Both the position numbers and the translations under genes were made by a program. Positions 31,704 to 39,834 of a stretch of 53,666 bases of DNA are shown piece after piece. Source of the DNA: a bacterium (GTDB lineage: Bacteria; T1Sed10-126); contig PWHN01000032.1 in assembly GCA_003554945.1 (NCBI GenBank), positions 1-53,666 of the forward strand, in the 5' to 3' direction. The stretch's first letter is position 1. Each line of letters opens with the position of its first letter. Below the pieces are notes generated by a model, which was not told where the DNA came from, searched no databases, and was given only the letters and a program-made list of their open reading frames with translations.

Positions 31704-32990
31704 TTAAACGGTGTGGGCGATGGGTAGTTGTTGCCAGCGAGTGGTAAAAGCGGGGGAAAGATGATTTCTCCTCATATGCCAGTTTTTTTCCAGACCTTCA
31801 CCCAGTAACTGAAGTGAATTCTTCCCAAACTTTTTATTAATTTCGTCAAAAACATGCATCATTTTTTCGTCGGGGGGAGAGGTTTCAGCTTTTGTTAGAC
31901 TTCTCTGTATCTTATCCCGGGGCACAAGTTCGCTGAGTATAACTCCAGCCTTATGGTAGCGATAGTGGGGGCGATAAATTTCTTCCAGGCAGCGGCAAGC
32001 CTTTCGGGCGATTACGTGCGTAGAATCGGTCGGTTGAGATAGTCCTTGTAAAGTTATACTACTGTATTTTTTTTCCTCCACAAAGCGGTCGGTTCGAATA
32101 AAAACCTGTACCGTTGCAGCACACTGTTCGTCGTCGCGTAACCGCTTACAGGCGTGGCGTGTGTAAGTTAACACGGCTTCGCGGAGATCCTGGAACTCAG
32201 TTATTTTCTCGCCAAACATACGGGAGCAGGTGATACGCTTCTTAGGGGCGCTGCCGGGTTCTAACGGTATACAACTAATACCCTGAAGTTCCCTTTTGCG
32301 GCGCAGGCCGGTGACGGTAAGATTATTCCGCGCCCAGCGGGAACTGCAGTTACGCAGGTCGAGGGCGGTCTTAATTCCCGCCTGGCGGCAGGTGCGGGCG
32401 TAGGCTGAGCCGATTCCCCAGACGTCCTCGACGGGGAGAGTAGCGAGGACTGCTTCTGGGTCCTTCCAGTTGGCGGTATTTTGCACGTCCTCTTGTCCTT
32501 CTATTTTAGCCCGCTCCATTGCTACTTTGCAGAGAGTCTTTGTGGGAGCAATAGCTACGGAGACGGGAATTCCTGTACATTTTTTTACTGTTTGAACTAT
32601 GTGGTGGCCGTATTGAGTGAGATCCCGGTGAGGAGAGCCGGTGAGGCGGAGGAACATCTCGTCGATTGAGTAAGTTTCCAGGTGGGGTGAAAACTGTTTT
32701 AAAGTGCTGCGGACTCGGCGTGACATATCGCCATAGAGGGTGTAGTTACTGGAGCGAACAGCGACGTTGTTTTTTTCAATCACGTCCTGTTTTTTGAAGT
32801 AGGGATCGCCGAGTTCAAGCCCCAGCCGCCGAGCTTCGGGAGTAAGAGCAATCAGACAGCCGTCGTTGTTGGATAGAACAACGAGAGGTCGTTTTCGTAG
32901 AGCCGGCTGGAAGACGCGCTCGCAGGAGGCGTAGAAACTGTTGCAGTCAACCAGCAGGAAATAGCTATCGTCAGAGCCGGTGGATGACAT
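31704..32990 (-). CDS. umuC: DNA polymerase V catalytic subunit UmuC
   Basis: A Y-family translesion polymerase of about 428 residues. Catalytic carboxylates lie in FLLVDCNSFYASCERVF and YSIDEMFLRL; the LSNNDGCLIALTPEAR, helix-hairpin-helix (DVWGIGSAYARTCRQAGI) and C-terminal little-finger/UmuC regions follow (EKITEFQDLREAVLTY). I start at ATG 32990 (MSSTGSDDSYF), which overlaps the end of umuD by 20 bp; the longer frame to 33020 overlaps by 50 bp and is less likely. Part of the umuDC SOS operon. Confidence 0.93.
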   Translation of the reverse strand: MSSTGSDDSYFLLVDCNSFYASCERVFQPALRKRPLVVLSNNDGCLIALTPEARRLGLELGDPYFKKQDVIEKNNVAVRSSNYTLYGDMSRRVRSTLKQFSPHLETYSIDEMFLRLTGSPHRDLTQYGHHIVQTVKKCTGIPVSVAIAPTKTLCKVAMERAKIEGQEDVQNTANWKDPEAVLATLPVEDVWGIGSAYARTCRQAGIKTALDLRNCSSRWARNNLTVTGLRRKRELQGISCIPLEPGSAPKKRITCSRMFGEKITEFQDLREAVLTYTRHACKRLRDDEQCAATVQVFIRTDRFVEEKKYSSITLQGLSQPTDSTHVIARKACRCLEEIYRPHYRYHKAGVILSELVPRDKIQRSLTKAETSPPDEKMMHVFDEINKKFGKNSLQLLGEGLEKNWHMRRNHLSPAFTTRWQQLPIAHTV

Positions 32991-33411
32991 TAGTAGCCAC
33001 GCCCCAGATTCTGAAGTCACTTTCCGGATTTATTTTCAGGTTCTCGTAATCGTCGTTTTCGGAAAATAGATAGAATTCCCCTTTTTCTTTGACAAGCCGT
33101 TTAACCGCTAACTGGCCGTCAAGAACTGCTATTACTATCTCACCTTCAGAAGGCTCAAGGGAACGGTCAACAATCAGAATATCACCGTTGTGAATACCGG
33201 CATCGACCATGGAAGCGCCGGATACGCGGACGAAGAAGGTCGCGGCGGGATTGTCAATCAGGTGTTCGTTGAGGTCGAGCCGCTCTTCCATGTAATCTTC
33301 GGCAGGAGATGGAAACCCGGCAGGACATGCGGCTTCGGCCATGGGCAGCTTCAGCTCCGTCGACGTATCAGCCGGCTGTATTTCGGTTATTACCAGTTCA
33401 TTTTCGCTCAT
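32971..33411 (-). CDS. umuD: UmuD, self-cleaving mutagenesis subunit (S24 family)
   Basis: 146 residues. The self-cleavage site is within EAACPAGFPSPAEDY; the nucleophile Ser67 is in VSGASMVDAGI and the general base Lys104 in GQLAVKRL. The spacing from the cleaved Gly to Ser (35) and Ser to Lys (37) equals E. coli UmuD, although the bond is Ala-Gly rather than Cys-Gly. ATG 33411 is used with GGTGG upstream; three further codons cover that site. RecA-stimulated cleavage would give UmuD' that joins UmuC. A promoter with an internal palindrome lies 75-100 bp upstream. Confidence 0.93.
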   Translation of the reverse strand: MSENELVITEIQPADTSTELKLPMAEAACPAGFPSPAEDYMEERLDLNEHLIDNPAATFFVRVSGASMVDAGIHNGDILIVDRSLEPSEGEIVIAVLDGQLAVKRLVKEKGEFYLFSENDDYENLKINPESDFRIWGVATNVIHRL

Positions 33412-33420
33412 TGTTACCAC

Positions 33421-33485
33421 CGGATAATCAAGAGTAGTTCGCAGATTAGCGCAGATGATCGCAGGTTAAATTCAAAACCATGTAA
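33421..33485. repeat. Decamer-like direct repeats in the umuDC leader
   Basis: TCGCAGATTA, GCGCAGATGA and TCGCAGGTTA follow one another (33439-33468) with a 10-bp step. Similar CGCAGATTA words are dispersed in many genomes as simple repeats; here they lie between promoter and start. Confidence 0.5.
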
Positions 33486-33513
33486 ACTATAGATTTCACG
33501 AGTGAAGTGTAAA
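33486..33513 (-). promoter_or_regulatory. umuDC promoter
   Basis: On the minus strand TTTACA (33508-33513), a 16-bp spacer, TATAGT (33486-33491). The spacer is almost filled by a palindrome. Confidence 0.55.
33495..33506. promoter_or_regulatory. Candidate LexA/SOS operator TTCACGAGTGAA
   Basis: A 5-2-5 inverted repeat centred between the -35 and -10 of the predicted umuDC promoter, the expected place for SOS repression. It does not match the E. coli or Bacillus LexA box; lineage-specific boxes are common. Confidence 0.45.
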
Positions 33514-33540
33514 TCAAATTCCATCAAAATCAAGAAGCCG

Positions 33541-33619
33541 CCCCAAAAAACATGCGAATTTTCGCAATTGATCATTTGATCATTTCATCATTTTCGAAAA
33601 TGCGCAATTGTTTTTGGGG
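33541..33619. repeat. Long inverted repeat between umuD and nif3-like gene
   Basis: The left arm 33541-33564 (CCCCAAAAAACATGCGAATT, then TTCG) pairs with 33595-33619 (CGAAAATGCGCAATTGTTTT, then TGGGG) with small gaps. The 30-base loop holds three 8-bp words TGATCATT, TGATCATT, TCATCATT. It could be a terminator-like or recombination hairpin. No gene. Confidence 0.65.
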
Positions 33620-33697
33620 GAGGGGGTAAAGAAGGTTCCGCGTATATTTTAGATGTGATAAAATTATTGAAAATCCAACAGACGAGGAGCTGTTATA

Positions 33698-34522
33698 GTG
33701 AATTTGGGTGATTTTGGAGCGAGACTACTTGAGGAAGTGCCCACTGACTTTGCCTGTGAGTGGGATAATGTCGGTTGGTCGGTAGGCCCGCTTTCGCAGC
33801 AACTGACCGGTATTATGGTAAGCGTTGATCCCTCGTCGGAAGCAGTGCAGGCCGCTCTGGACAAGAACTGCAATCTGCTTTTTTGTCATCATCCACTTCT
33901 TTTTGAGCCAGTCAATCAGCTTGTAGAGTCGAATCCTCTGCAGAACCTGGTGTTGAAGGCTGTTCGCGAGTCACTGGGTATTTTTGCGCTGCACACCAAC
34001 GCCGACGCCTGTCCGGGTGGATTAAACGATATTTACGCCGATTACCTGGGTCTGCGGGAGCGTCAACCGATTCAGCAGGTGGCTGAGGAGTATCCGGGGG
34101 CAGGACTTGGCCGGGTGGGAAATTTAGAGGGGACAGTCACCGTCAGGCTGTTGGAGAATAAATTGAACCGTCGGCCTGAGATTAGCTACTTTCGCCGCGT
34201 CGGTGACCCGGAAGCTAAAGTTACCCGTCTGGCGCTCTGCACCGGCAGTGGCGGCGATCTAATTGAACGTCCTCCGGTCGTTGAATCCGATCTCTTTATT
34301 ACCGCTGATCTCAAGCACCATGACGTCGAAGCGGCCCGAGCACGTGGTTTAAATCTGATAATTCTTGATCATTACGAAATGGAACAGGTTTTTCTGGATT
34401 TTGCCCGTGAGTTGTTTGAAAAGAAGTTGAAAGTATCAGAAGCGATCCATTACTTTGAAAGGAAAAATCCTTACCGACATACCGTCAAACATAAATTTTT
34501 AATTAACCGGGAGGAAAAATAG
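33698..34522 (+). CDS. Nif3-like dinuclear metal-centre protein
   Basis: 274 residues of the Nif3/YbgI/YqfO family: VPTDFACEWDNVGWSVG, LLFCHHPLLFEPV and IFALHTNADACPGGLND supply metal ligands, and the C-terminal TADLKHHDVEAARARGLNLIILDHYEMEQ closes the site. The family forms hexameric rings; a GTP cyclohydrolase I type 2 role has been assigned to some members, but physiological function is mostly unsettled. The GTG start has GAGGAG upstream. It overlaps the next gene (TAGTG), opening a five-gene operon. Confidence 0.93.
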   Translation: MNLGDFGARLLEEVPTDFACEWDNVGWSVGPLSQQLTGIMVSVDPSSEAVQAALDKNCNLLFCHHPLLFEPVNQLVESNPLQNLVLKAVRESLGIFALHTNADACPGGLNDIYADYLGLRERQPIQQVAEEYPGAGLGRVGNLEGTVTVRLLENKLNRRPEISYFRRVGDPEAKVTRLALCTGSGGDLIERPPVVESDLFITADLKHHDVEAARARGLNLIILDHYEMEQVFLDFARELFEKKLKVSEAIHYFERKNPYRHTVKHKFLINREEK

Positions 34523-35256
34523 TGAGTTTATTAAGGAAATTAAAGGCAGTAGAAAGGTTACAGGAAGTAGACCTGGAGATAGATCGGCTGGAAGGTTTGA
34601 ACGAAAAAATTCCTCAGCAGATTGAGGAAGAAAAACAGTCCGTTGAGGCTATGAAAGACCAACTGGACGAGCTGGAAGAGCAGAGGCTGGAGCAGATAAA
34701 AAGACGCGACGGCAAAGAGGTCGACGTTAAGCAGTATGAAAAAGATATTGAAAAGAAAAAAAGCGACCGTTTCAACGTAAGCAAGCAAGAACAATACGAA
34801 GCGATAAACGAAGAGATTGAACGGCTGGAGAAAAAAGTTGAAGAGGCTTCTGAACAGTATCTGGTTTTAGACGAGGAGATCGAGCAGGTTGAGGGAGAAA
34901 TTGCGGAGATGAAAGCTCGCCTGCAGGAAGCCCAGGGCGAGATTGACAAGTTTGTGAAGGAACGAGAAGAGCAGATGGCAAAAAATGAGGAGAAACTGGA
35001 GAAGCTTTATTCGGAGCGAGAAAAACACCGAGAAAAACTGGAAAGTCTTGATTCCGGGTTGTTACGACGCTACGATCGGATTAAGAAGAAAAAAACGCCG
35101 GTTTTGGCGGCCATAGTTGATCACACCTGCGACGGCTGTCACGCTCGCATCCCGGCCCAGCGGATAAACGAGGTCCGACAGTTGAAGGATATCTACTATT
35201 GTGAGAGCTGTTCGCGTATGATTTACTGGCAAGAAAAAAGTGAAACTGATAAATAG
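34522..35256 (+). CDS. Coiled-coil protein with C4 zinc ribbon
   Basis: 244 residues. Residues 5-180 are an almost continuous charged coiled coil (EIDRLEGLNEKIPQQIEEEKQ and similar). The end has a zinc ribbon with CDGCHARIPAQRINEVRQLK and YYCESC, the four cysteines of the CT398/DUF164 family. The nif3 plus zinc-ribbon pair is a conserved arrangement in many bacteria. A role in nucleic-acid or envelope processes has been proposed for the family; not settled. GTG start overlapping the nif3 stop. Confidence 0.88.
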   Translation: MSLLRKLKAVERLQEVDLEIDRLEGLNEKIPQQIEEEKQSVEAMKDQLDELEEQRLEQIKRRDGKEVDVKQYEKDIEKKKSDRFNVSKQEQYEAINEEIERLEKKVEEASEQYLVLDEEIEQVEGEIAEMKARLQEAQGEIDKFVKEREEQMAKNEEKLEKLYSEREKHREKLESLDSGLLRRYDRIKKKKTPVLAAIVDHTCDGCHARIPAQRINEVRQLKDIYYCESCSRMIYWQEKSETDK

Positions 35257-35278
35257 ATAGAGATAGGTGGAGACTAAA

Positions 35279-36013
35279 GTGTCAGGCTGGGAACGGTATT
35301 TTTTCAAAGGAAAGAACGACAACCAGCCCAAGAAAGTTTGGGTAGAGGTTGATGACGAGGGCCAGCTACAGCGTGATGATGGACTCGCCCGGATGAAATA
35401 TGATAACTCCGAGGAAGCAAAAGTTTATAACGCCAGTCCAGCCAATCTAACTCCAATTGCAAAAGCAGACAAACCCGAGAACACTGAGCCCGAGCTGAAA
35501 CCGGGTGAGATAGAGGTGCGTCGCGGCTGTCCGGCCTCAGTCGACCCACCGTCAATGCCTGACGGTGTTGATATTCTCATCTATACGGACGGAGCCACCT
35601 CATCCGCTACTCACCAGGGTAGCGGTCCAACCGGTATAGGGGTGGTGTTCTGGGACGGTAAAAACTACAAAGAGTTAAGCCAACCGCTGGGACGTGCTAC
35701 CAACCAGGTCGCAGAACTGGCGGCGATCCGCCAGGCGCTGGAAGAGATTCGGACTCCCGAACGATCAATTGTTTTGCGAACTGACAGCCAGTATGCTCAG
35801 AAATCTTTGACCCAGTGGATACATAACTGGAAACGTAACGGCTGGCAGAACTCCAGTGGCCAGCCGGTTTCAAACCAGTCACTAATTAAGGAGATCAGCC
35901 GGCGAATGGAAGATTTTAAAGATTTGAAAATTGAGTGGGTGGAGGGCCACGCCGGCGAAGAACTTAACGAGCGTGCGGACGAGCTGGCCGTGCGGGCGGT
36001 GGAAAAATGCTGA
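35279..36013 (+). CDS. rnhA: Ribonuclease HI with N-terminal extension
   Basis: About 244 residues. The C-terminal 150 are type-1 RNase H with all catalytic residues: Asp104 in LIYTDGATSS, Glu146 in QVAELAAIRQAL, Asp169 in LRTDSQYA, His224 in VEGHAGEELN and Asp234 in NERADELA. It cleaves RNA in RNA-DNA hybrids. About 95 extra N-terminal residues (MSGWERYFFKGKNDNQPKK, KVWVEVDDEGQLQRDDG and an acidic linker) match no RNase H hybrid-binding domain I know. The start is GTG 35279, with AGGTGGAG 9 bp upstream. It overlaps the HU gene by 7 bp. Confidence 0.92.
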   Translation: MSGWERYFFKGKNDNQPKKVWVEVDDEGQLQRDDGLARMKYDNSEEAKVYNASPANLTPIAKADKPENTEPELKPGEIEVRRGCPASVDPPSMPDGVDILIYTDGATSSATHQGSGPTGIGVVFWDGKNYKELSQPLGRATNQVAELAAIRQALEEIRTPERSIVLRTDSQYAQKSLTQWIHNWKRNGWQNSSGQPVSNQSLIKEISRRMEDFKDLKIEWVEGHAGEELNERADELAVRAVEKC

Positions 36014-36291
36014 AATCTGACCTGGTCAGGGAACTGGCAGAAGAGATTGAGGTTAGCGAGCGTGAAGCCCGCCAGCTTGTCAAACATTTTTTTAAATCAA
36101 TCGGTAAAATACTGGAGGAAGAGGGACGATTAGAACTACGCGGTTTTGGTGTTTTTGAGCTGCGCCAACGGAAGGGACGTACCAGTCAGAATCCGCTGAC
36201 GGGCGAAGAAATGGAAGTTCCACCCCGCCAGGCGCCGGTTTTTAAGCCTGGTAAAGATTTAAAAGAGGCGGTACGTCAGAGCAATGATTAA
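36007..36291 (+). CDS. HU/IHF-family DNA-binding protein
   Basis: 94 residues: MLKSDLVRELAEEIEVSERE, helical dimer part, GRLELRGFGVFELRQRKGRTSQ and the beta-arm with NPLTGEEMEVPPRQAPVFKPGKDLKEAV. The Pro in the arm intercalates and bends DNA. The NPLTGE loop is between HU and IHF forms. Overlaps rnhA upstream and the HAD gene downstream, so it is made as part of this operon. Confidence 0.93.
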   Translation: MLKSDLVRELAEEIEVSEREARQLVKHFFKSIGKILEEEGRLELRGFGVFELRQRKGRTSQNPLTGEEMEVPPRQAPVFKPGKDLKEAVRQSND

Positions 36292-36943
36292 AGGGATATT
36301 TTTTGATCTGGACGGTACGCTGTATCTTTCCACCCCAATTCTACATTCCGCCTACGCCGAAGGAATAAAAAGTTATAACGAAGCCAGCGGTCGCGAGGTA
36401 AGGATTCCAACCGAGCGGGAGGTGCTGGAGCAGGTAGGTAATCCCGTTGATAAGATTTATGCCAATCTCTTTCCAGATCTTGCCCCGGCGGAGCGAGATA
36501 AGATGACGCGCCGGATAGTTAGCACGCTGCTTAAAAAAATTAAGAGGCGAGGTGGCCGGTTGATCGAAGGTGTCCCGGCAGTGCTGGATCAACTGAACAG
36601 CAAATATAGCCTGGCCCTGGTGACTAACGCTCAGAAGGCCTACATGGACGCCGTTGTGGAGACGTATGAGCTGGGAAAATATTTTTCTTCAATGATTTGT
36701 GCTGGTGAGATAGAGACCAATGACAAGGCCGACCTGATTGAAATCAGTCTGAATCGGCTTGGCCTAAAAGCGAAAGAAGTGGTAATGATTGGCGATCGGC
36801 TTTCCGACCGAAAGGCAGCGGAGCAAGCCGGGACAGGATTTATCGGCTGTAGTTTTGGTCACGGTTCAGACGATTTGATAGGTGAAATAAAGGTTGATTC
36901 GTTAAAAGAAATAGAAGCGCTGCTTAATGGTCAGTTCCTGTAG
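36284..36943 (+). CDS. HAD-superfamily phosphatase (phosphoglycolate phosphatase-like)
   Basis: 219 residues: motif I FFDLDGTLYLS, motif II ALVTNAQ, lysine of motif III in ETNDKADLIEIS, motif IV MIGDRLSDRKAAEQAG. A helical cap lies between residues 16 and 85. Cytosolic; likely hydrolyses a small phosphorylated metabolite, the exact one unknown. Overlaps HU by 8 bp and ends the operon, followed by hairpin repeats that can terminate transcription. Confidence 0.88.
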   Translation: MIKGIFFDLDGTLYLSTPILHSAYAEGIKSYNEASGREVRIPTEREVLEQVGNPVDKIYANLFPDLAPAERDKMTRRIVSTLLKKIKRRGGRLIEGVPAVLDQLNSKYSLALVTNAQKAYMDAVVETYELGKYFSSMICAGEIETNDKADLIEISLNRLGLKAKEVVMIGDRLSDRKAAEQAGTGFIGCSFGHGSDDLIGEIKVDSLKEIEALLNGQFL

Positions 36944-36981
36944 GTAATCAAACCTTCTTCAAAAAACTTTCCCTCTAATCC

Positions 36982-37100
36982 TAACCCTCTCCCTCGGAGG
37001 GAGAGGGTTAAGGTGAGGGGGATAAAACGTTAAAACCGTTGTTCGGCCTCTACGCGGCCTCTTCACCCCCACCTTAATCCTCCCCCCTCAAGGGGGAGGA
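36982..37100. repeat. Nested inverted repeats, terminator-like
   Basis: A 14-bp perfect arm pair TAACCCTCTCCCTC (36982-36995) with 36997-37010; a second pair TCCTCCCCC (37078-37086) with GGGGGAGGA (37092-37100) followed by GATTTTTAA; and TTAAGGTGAGGGG (37008-37020) mirrored by CCCCACCTTAA before the second hairpin. It occupies the convergent space between the HAD and degP genes and probably terminates both. The same kind of C-run hairpin is at 20384-20416 and 26184-26207. Confidence 0.75.
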
Positions 37101-37130
37101 GATTTTTAACCCTTTTCGGAGAGGCTCTAA

Positions 37131-38663
37131 TTAACGGGGCAAGGGGAGGACTCGCCAGTAGTAGTTGCCCCGGTGCTGGACGAGAAGCAGTACGTCAGTT
37201 GCACCTGCTTCAATCTGCCGTTCCAGGAAAGCTTTAAATTCATCCAGGCTTTCAACTGCTCTGCGATCGACCTCGACTATTAAATCGCCCTTCCGAAAAC
37301 CGCGTTCGTAAGCCGCTGAAGCGGGGTCAATTTCTGTGATCTTGAGAACTGGCCGTGCCGGGCTGATATTATGTTGTTCGGCAGCTTCTTCTGCAGGAAT
37401 TTCTTGCAGGCGAAGGCCAAGGTCCTCAAAGACGTCGGCCTCTGGTTCCAGTGGCTCTTCGGGCTCGACAGTAGCTACCTCTTCGTCGATTGGAACCTCA
37501 CCCAGAGTTACCTTGATTTCCTGTTCTTCGCCGTCGCGGTATATTAGCAGAGTAATCTCCTCTCCAATTTCTCTTCCCAGGATTTTGCGCTGAAGAGTGT
37601 CCGGCGCTTCAACGGGTTCGCCATTTAATTCAAGAATTAAATCACCGTGTTCAAGGCCCGCTTCTTTTGCCGGAGATTCGGAAGCGACTTCAGCGATGAG
37701 GACGCCCTCTTCTCGTTTGAATTGTTCGGCAAGCTCTGGTGTCATCTGTTGAATGACAACCCCCAACCAGGGGCGTCTGGGATGGCCGTATTCAATCAGG
37801 TCCCGGGCGGTTCTTTGGGCCATGTTGCCGGAAATGGCGAAGCCGATGCCGACGTTACCGTGAGTGCCGTCGGTGGCGATGGCCGTGTTGACACCAATTA
37901 CCTCACCTTCAATATTAACCAGGGGACCGCCGGAGTTACCGGGATTGATGGCGGCATCGGTCTGGATTAAATCTTCGTATTGACCGATACCTATCGTTCG
38001 ATGCAGGGCACTGATGTGCCCGACGTTTACAGTGTCGCGGTATTGAAAGGGAGCCCCGATGGCGATAGCCCATTCGCCGACCTTGACCCGGTCGGAATCT
38101 CCAAACTCGGCCGTGGGCAGGCCGGTCTTATCAACCTTTATAACAGCCAGATCGTTGTGGGGGTCGACAGCTTTAACTTCTGCCTCAACTTCAGTACCCT
38201 CTTCGATTTCTACCTCGATTTTATCGGCTTTGTCGACGACGTGGCGGTTGGTCAATATGTAACCATTGGAATCGACTATAATGCCGCTCCCCAGGTTTTC
38301 GACGTCTCTTTCAAAGGGGTGCTGGAAGAAGCGTTCAAAGAAGGGATCGTCAAAGCCGGGGAAATCCCGGAACGGAAAGCCTCTCTCGCGTACTCTTGTG
38401 CGGGTGATGATGGAGACAACAGCAGGGCGGACGCGCTGGGAAGCGTAATTTATAGCTGTTTCTATTTGTTTGGCCGTTTCGATCGCTTCATCCGGCCGCT
38501 CGGGTTCCTCATGTTCTGTCAGCACCGTGGATTCCGAGTTGTTAGCCCAGCTGATCAAATTAGTTTCATGCTGTAGGCTTCCAAATAGAAAACCAAGTGA
38601 GAGCGCAAGGATTGCAACCAGCAGAAGTTTTTGTTTGTCAGTATTCTTTAAAAGATCAATCAT
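37131..38663 (-). CDS. degP: DegP/HtrA-family periplasmic serine protease
   Basis: 510 residues. An N-terminal membrane anchor or uncleaved signal (LLLVAILALSLGFLFGSL), a trypsin-like domain with His141 (LTNRHVVD), Asp171 (PHNDLAVIKV) and Ser244 (NPGNSGGPLV), and two PDZ domains (GVLIAEVASESPAKEAGLEHGDLILELNG; ITEIDPASAAYERGFRKGDLIVEVD). Degrades or refolds damaged envelope proteins. A strong GGGAGGAAG site precedes the ATG. The acidic linker between PDZ domains (EEVATVEPEEPLEPEAD) is unusually long. Single-gene unit, divergent from the envelope operon at 39 kb. Confidence 0.94.
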   Translation of the reverse strand: MIDLLKNTDKQKLLLVAILALSLGFLFGSLQHETNLISWANNSESTVLTEHEEPERPDEAIETAKQIETAINYASQRVRPAVVSIITRTRVRERGFPFRDFPGFDDPFFERFFQHPFERDVENLGSGIIVDSNGYILTNRHVVDKADKIEVEIEEGTEVEAEVKAVDPHNDLAVIKVDKTGLPTAEFGDSDRVKVGEWAIAIGAPFQYRDTVNVGHISALHRTIGIGQYEDLIQTDAAINPGNSGGPLVNIEGEVIGVNTAIATDGTHGNVGIGFAISGNMAQRTARDLIEYGHPRRPWLGVVIQQMTPELAEQFKREEGVLIAEVASESPAKEAGLEHGDLILELNGEPVEAPDTLQRKILGREIGEEITLLIYRDGEEQEIKVTLGEVPIDEEVATVEPEEPLEPEADVFEDLGLRLQEIPAEEAAEQHNISPARPVLKITEIDPASAAYERGFRKGDLIVEVDRRAVESLDEFKAFLERQIEAGATDVLLLVQHRGNYYWRVLPLPR

Positions 38664-38800
38664 GATAACTTCCTCCCGTAATTTGGTTAGATTTCATATA
38701 CTATTTTAACAAAGTAATAGTAAAGTCACCACAGACCAGTGGTATTGAGCAAAGTTTAATGGGAGTTAAAAGTCGACGCTCAATGTTCGAAAGTCAAATT

Positions 38801-38849
38801 CAAGATGGATTCCGGCTCACGCTCCTCGCGGTCGCTTGCTTGGAATGAC
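38801..38849. repeat. Single dispersed palindromic unit
   Basis: CAAGATGGATTCCGGCTCAC through TTGGAATGAC, the hairpin unit that forms one end of the composite repeats at 24.6 and 43.4 kb (there GGTCGCTTGC and GGAATGAC are shared). Confidence 0.75.
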
Positions 38850-38887
38850 GAACTAAACAGCATTTGACAGTAGGTGCTAACAGTTAC

Positions 38888-38959
38888 GGAAAATCAATGA
38901 TTAATTCAGGCCTTGCGTTCCCGATTGACTGCTCGGGAGAGGGACAGATGAGTAGTTAC
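38888..38959. repeat. Inverted partial copy of the 20.3-kb element
   Basis: Reads GGAAAATCAATGATTAATTC to AGATGAGTAGTTA, the reverse complement of 20276-20349 with only two or three differences over about 72 bp. Only this half of the element is present. Confidence 0.85.
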
Positions 38960-39072
38960 CGGTGACTTATGGGTGGTGCTGGCTTGAGAGTTACCGAATC
39001 AAGCGAGGGTTCAGGGGGCGGATGGAAATGATGAGAGTATTTTGAGGTTCTGACAGAGCGAGGTGTAGAGAT

Positions 39073-39834
39073 TTGGCGTCAGATAAGAGAAAAAAGCTGC
39101 TGATCATCTCTGATTTGCACGGCAACTATGAGGCGCTCAATACGGTATTGGATACCAGGATGGCGAGAGAAGCGGAGGAAATTTACTGTTTAGGGGACAT
39201 TGTCGGCTATGGTGCTTCGCCGGGAGATTGTATTGATCGAATGCGAAGTAGTGGGGCAAAAGTAATTCTTGGTAATCACGATGCGCTGGTAACCGGCCGT
39301 ATTCCTTTTCAGGACATAAATATGCTGGCAAAGCAGGCGGCACGGTGGACACAAAATCAGCTTACCAAAAGGCAAATAGGATATTTACGCGGTCTGCCGG
39401 TCAAACGGCGGACGGAAGAGTTTATGTTTTATCACGGTAGCCCCTCGAAGCCTCTGCGTCAGTACGTGGAAACGCCCTGGGATTTCAGGCAGGCCTGGAG
39501 TCGTGTCAACGACTGCCGTTTGCTCGGTCTGGGTCATCTGCACAAACCCCGGTTAGCACGGGGCTGTCATGGCGAAGAACTGCAGGCCGTGAAAGTAAAA
39601 TACGAGGAGCCGTTTGAATTTACCGAGGATGAGGTAGGAGTTTTTAACCCGGGGAGCGTCGGTCAGCCGCGGGACGGCGACCCGCGGGCCTCTTTTTGTC
39701 AGGCAGAAGTTGTGGGGAAAAATATTAAATTAAGCTGGCAACGGCTGGAATACGATGTGACTGCAGCAGCAGACAGGATAGTTGAGGCCGGTTTGCCGAC
39801 ACGACTGGCCGACAGGTTGTTCAAAGGACGGTGA
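39073..39834 (+). CDS. Calcineurin-like metallophosphoesterase
   Basis: 253 residues: LLIISDLHGNYEAL, YCLGDIVGYGASP, VILGNHDALVTG, a late GLGHLHKP and FNPGSVGQPRDGDPRA, the five metal-binding blocks of the YfcE/Icc group. Cytosolic, substrate unknown. TTG start with GAGGTG upstream. Its last bases overlap the GTG of the subtilase gene by 4 bp, so it heads the four-gene envelope operon, an unusual partner for secreted proteins. Confidence 0.9.
   Translation: MASDKRKKLLIISDLHGNYEALNTVLDTRMAREAEEIYCLGDIVGYGASPGDCIDRMRSSGAKVILGNHDALVTGRIPFQDINMLAKQAARWTQNQLTKRQIGYLRGLPVKRRTEEFMFYHGSPSKPLRQYVETPWDFRQAWSRVNDCRLLGLGHLHKPRLARGCHGEELQAVKVKYEEPFEFTEDEVGVFNPGSVGQPRDGDPRASFCQAEVVGKNIKLSWQRLEYDVTAAADRIVEAGLPTRLADRLFKGR

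Larger units (their letters stand above)
38664..39072. other. Intergenic region with two repeat elements
   Basis: About 410 bp between divergent degP and the phosphoesterase gene. It contains a palindromic unit at 38801-38849 and the inverted copy of the 20.3-kb element at 38888-38959. The last 50 bp hold the GAGGTG ribosome site. Promoters could not be fixed with confidence. Confidence 0.5.

Noticed and set aside
33421-33485. Short CRISPR-like array of CGCAGAT words near umuD
   Set aside because: Units are 10 bp with no spacers and only three copies; a simple-sequence repeat.
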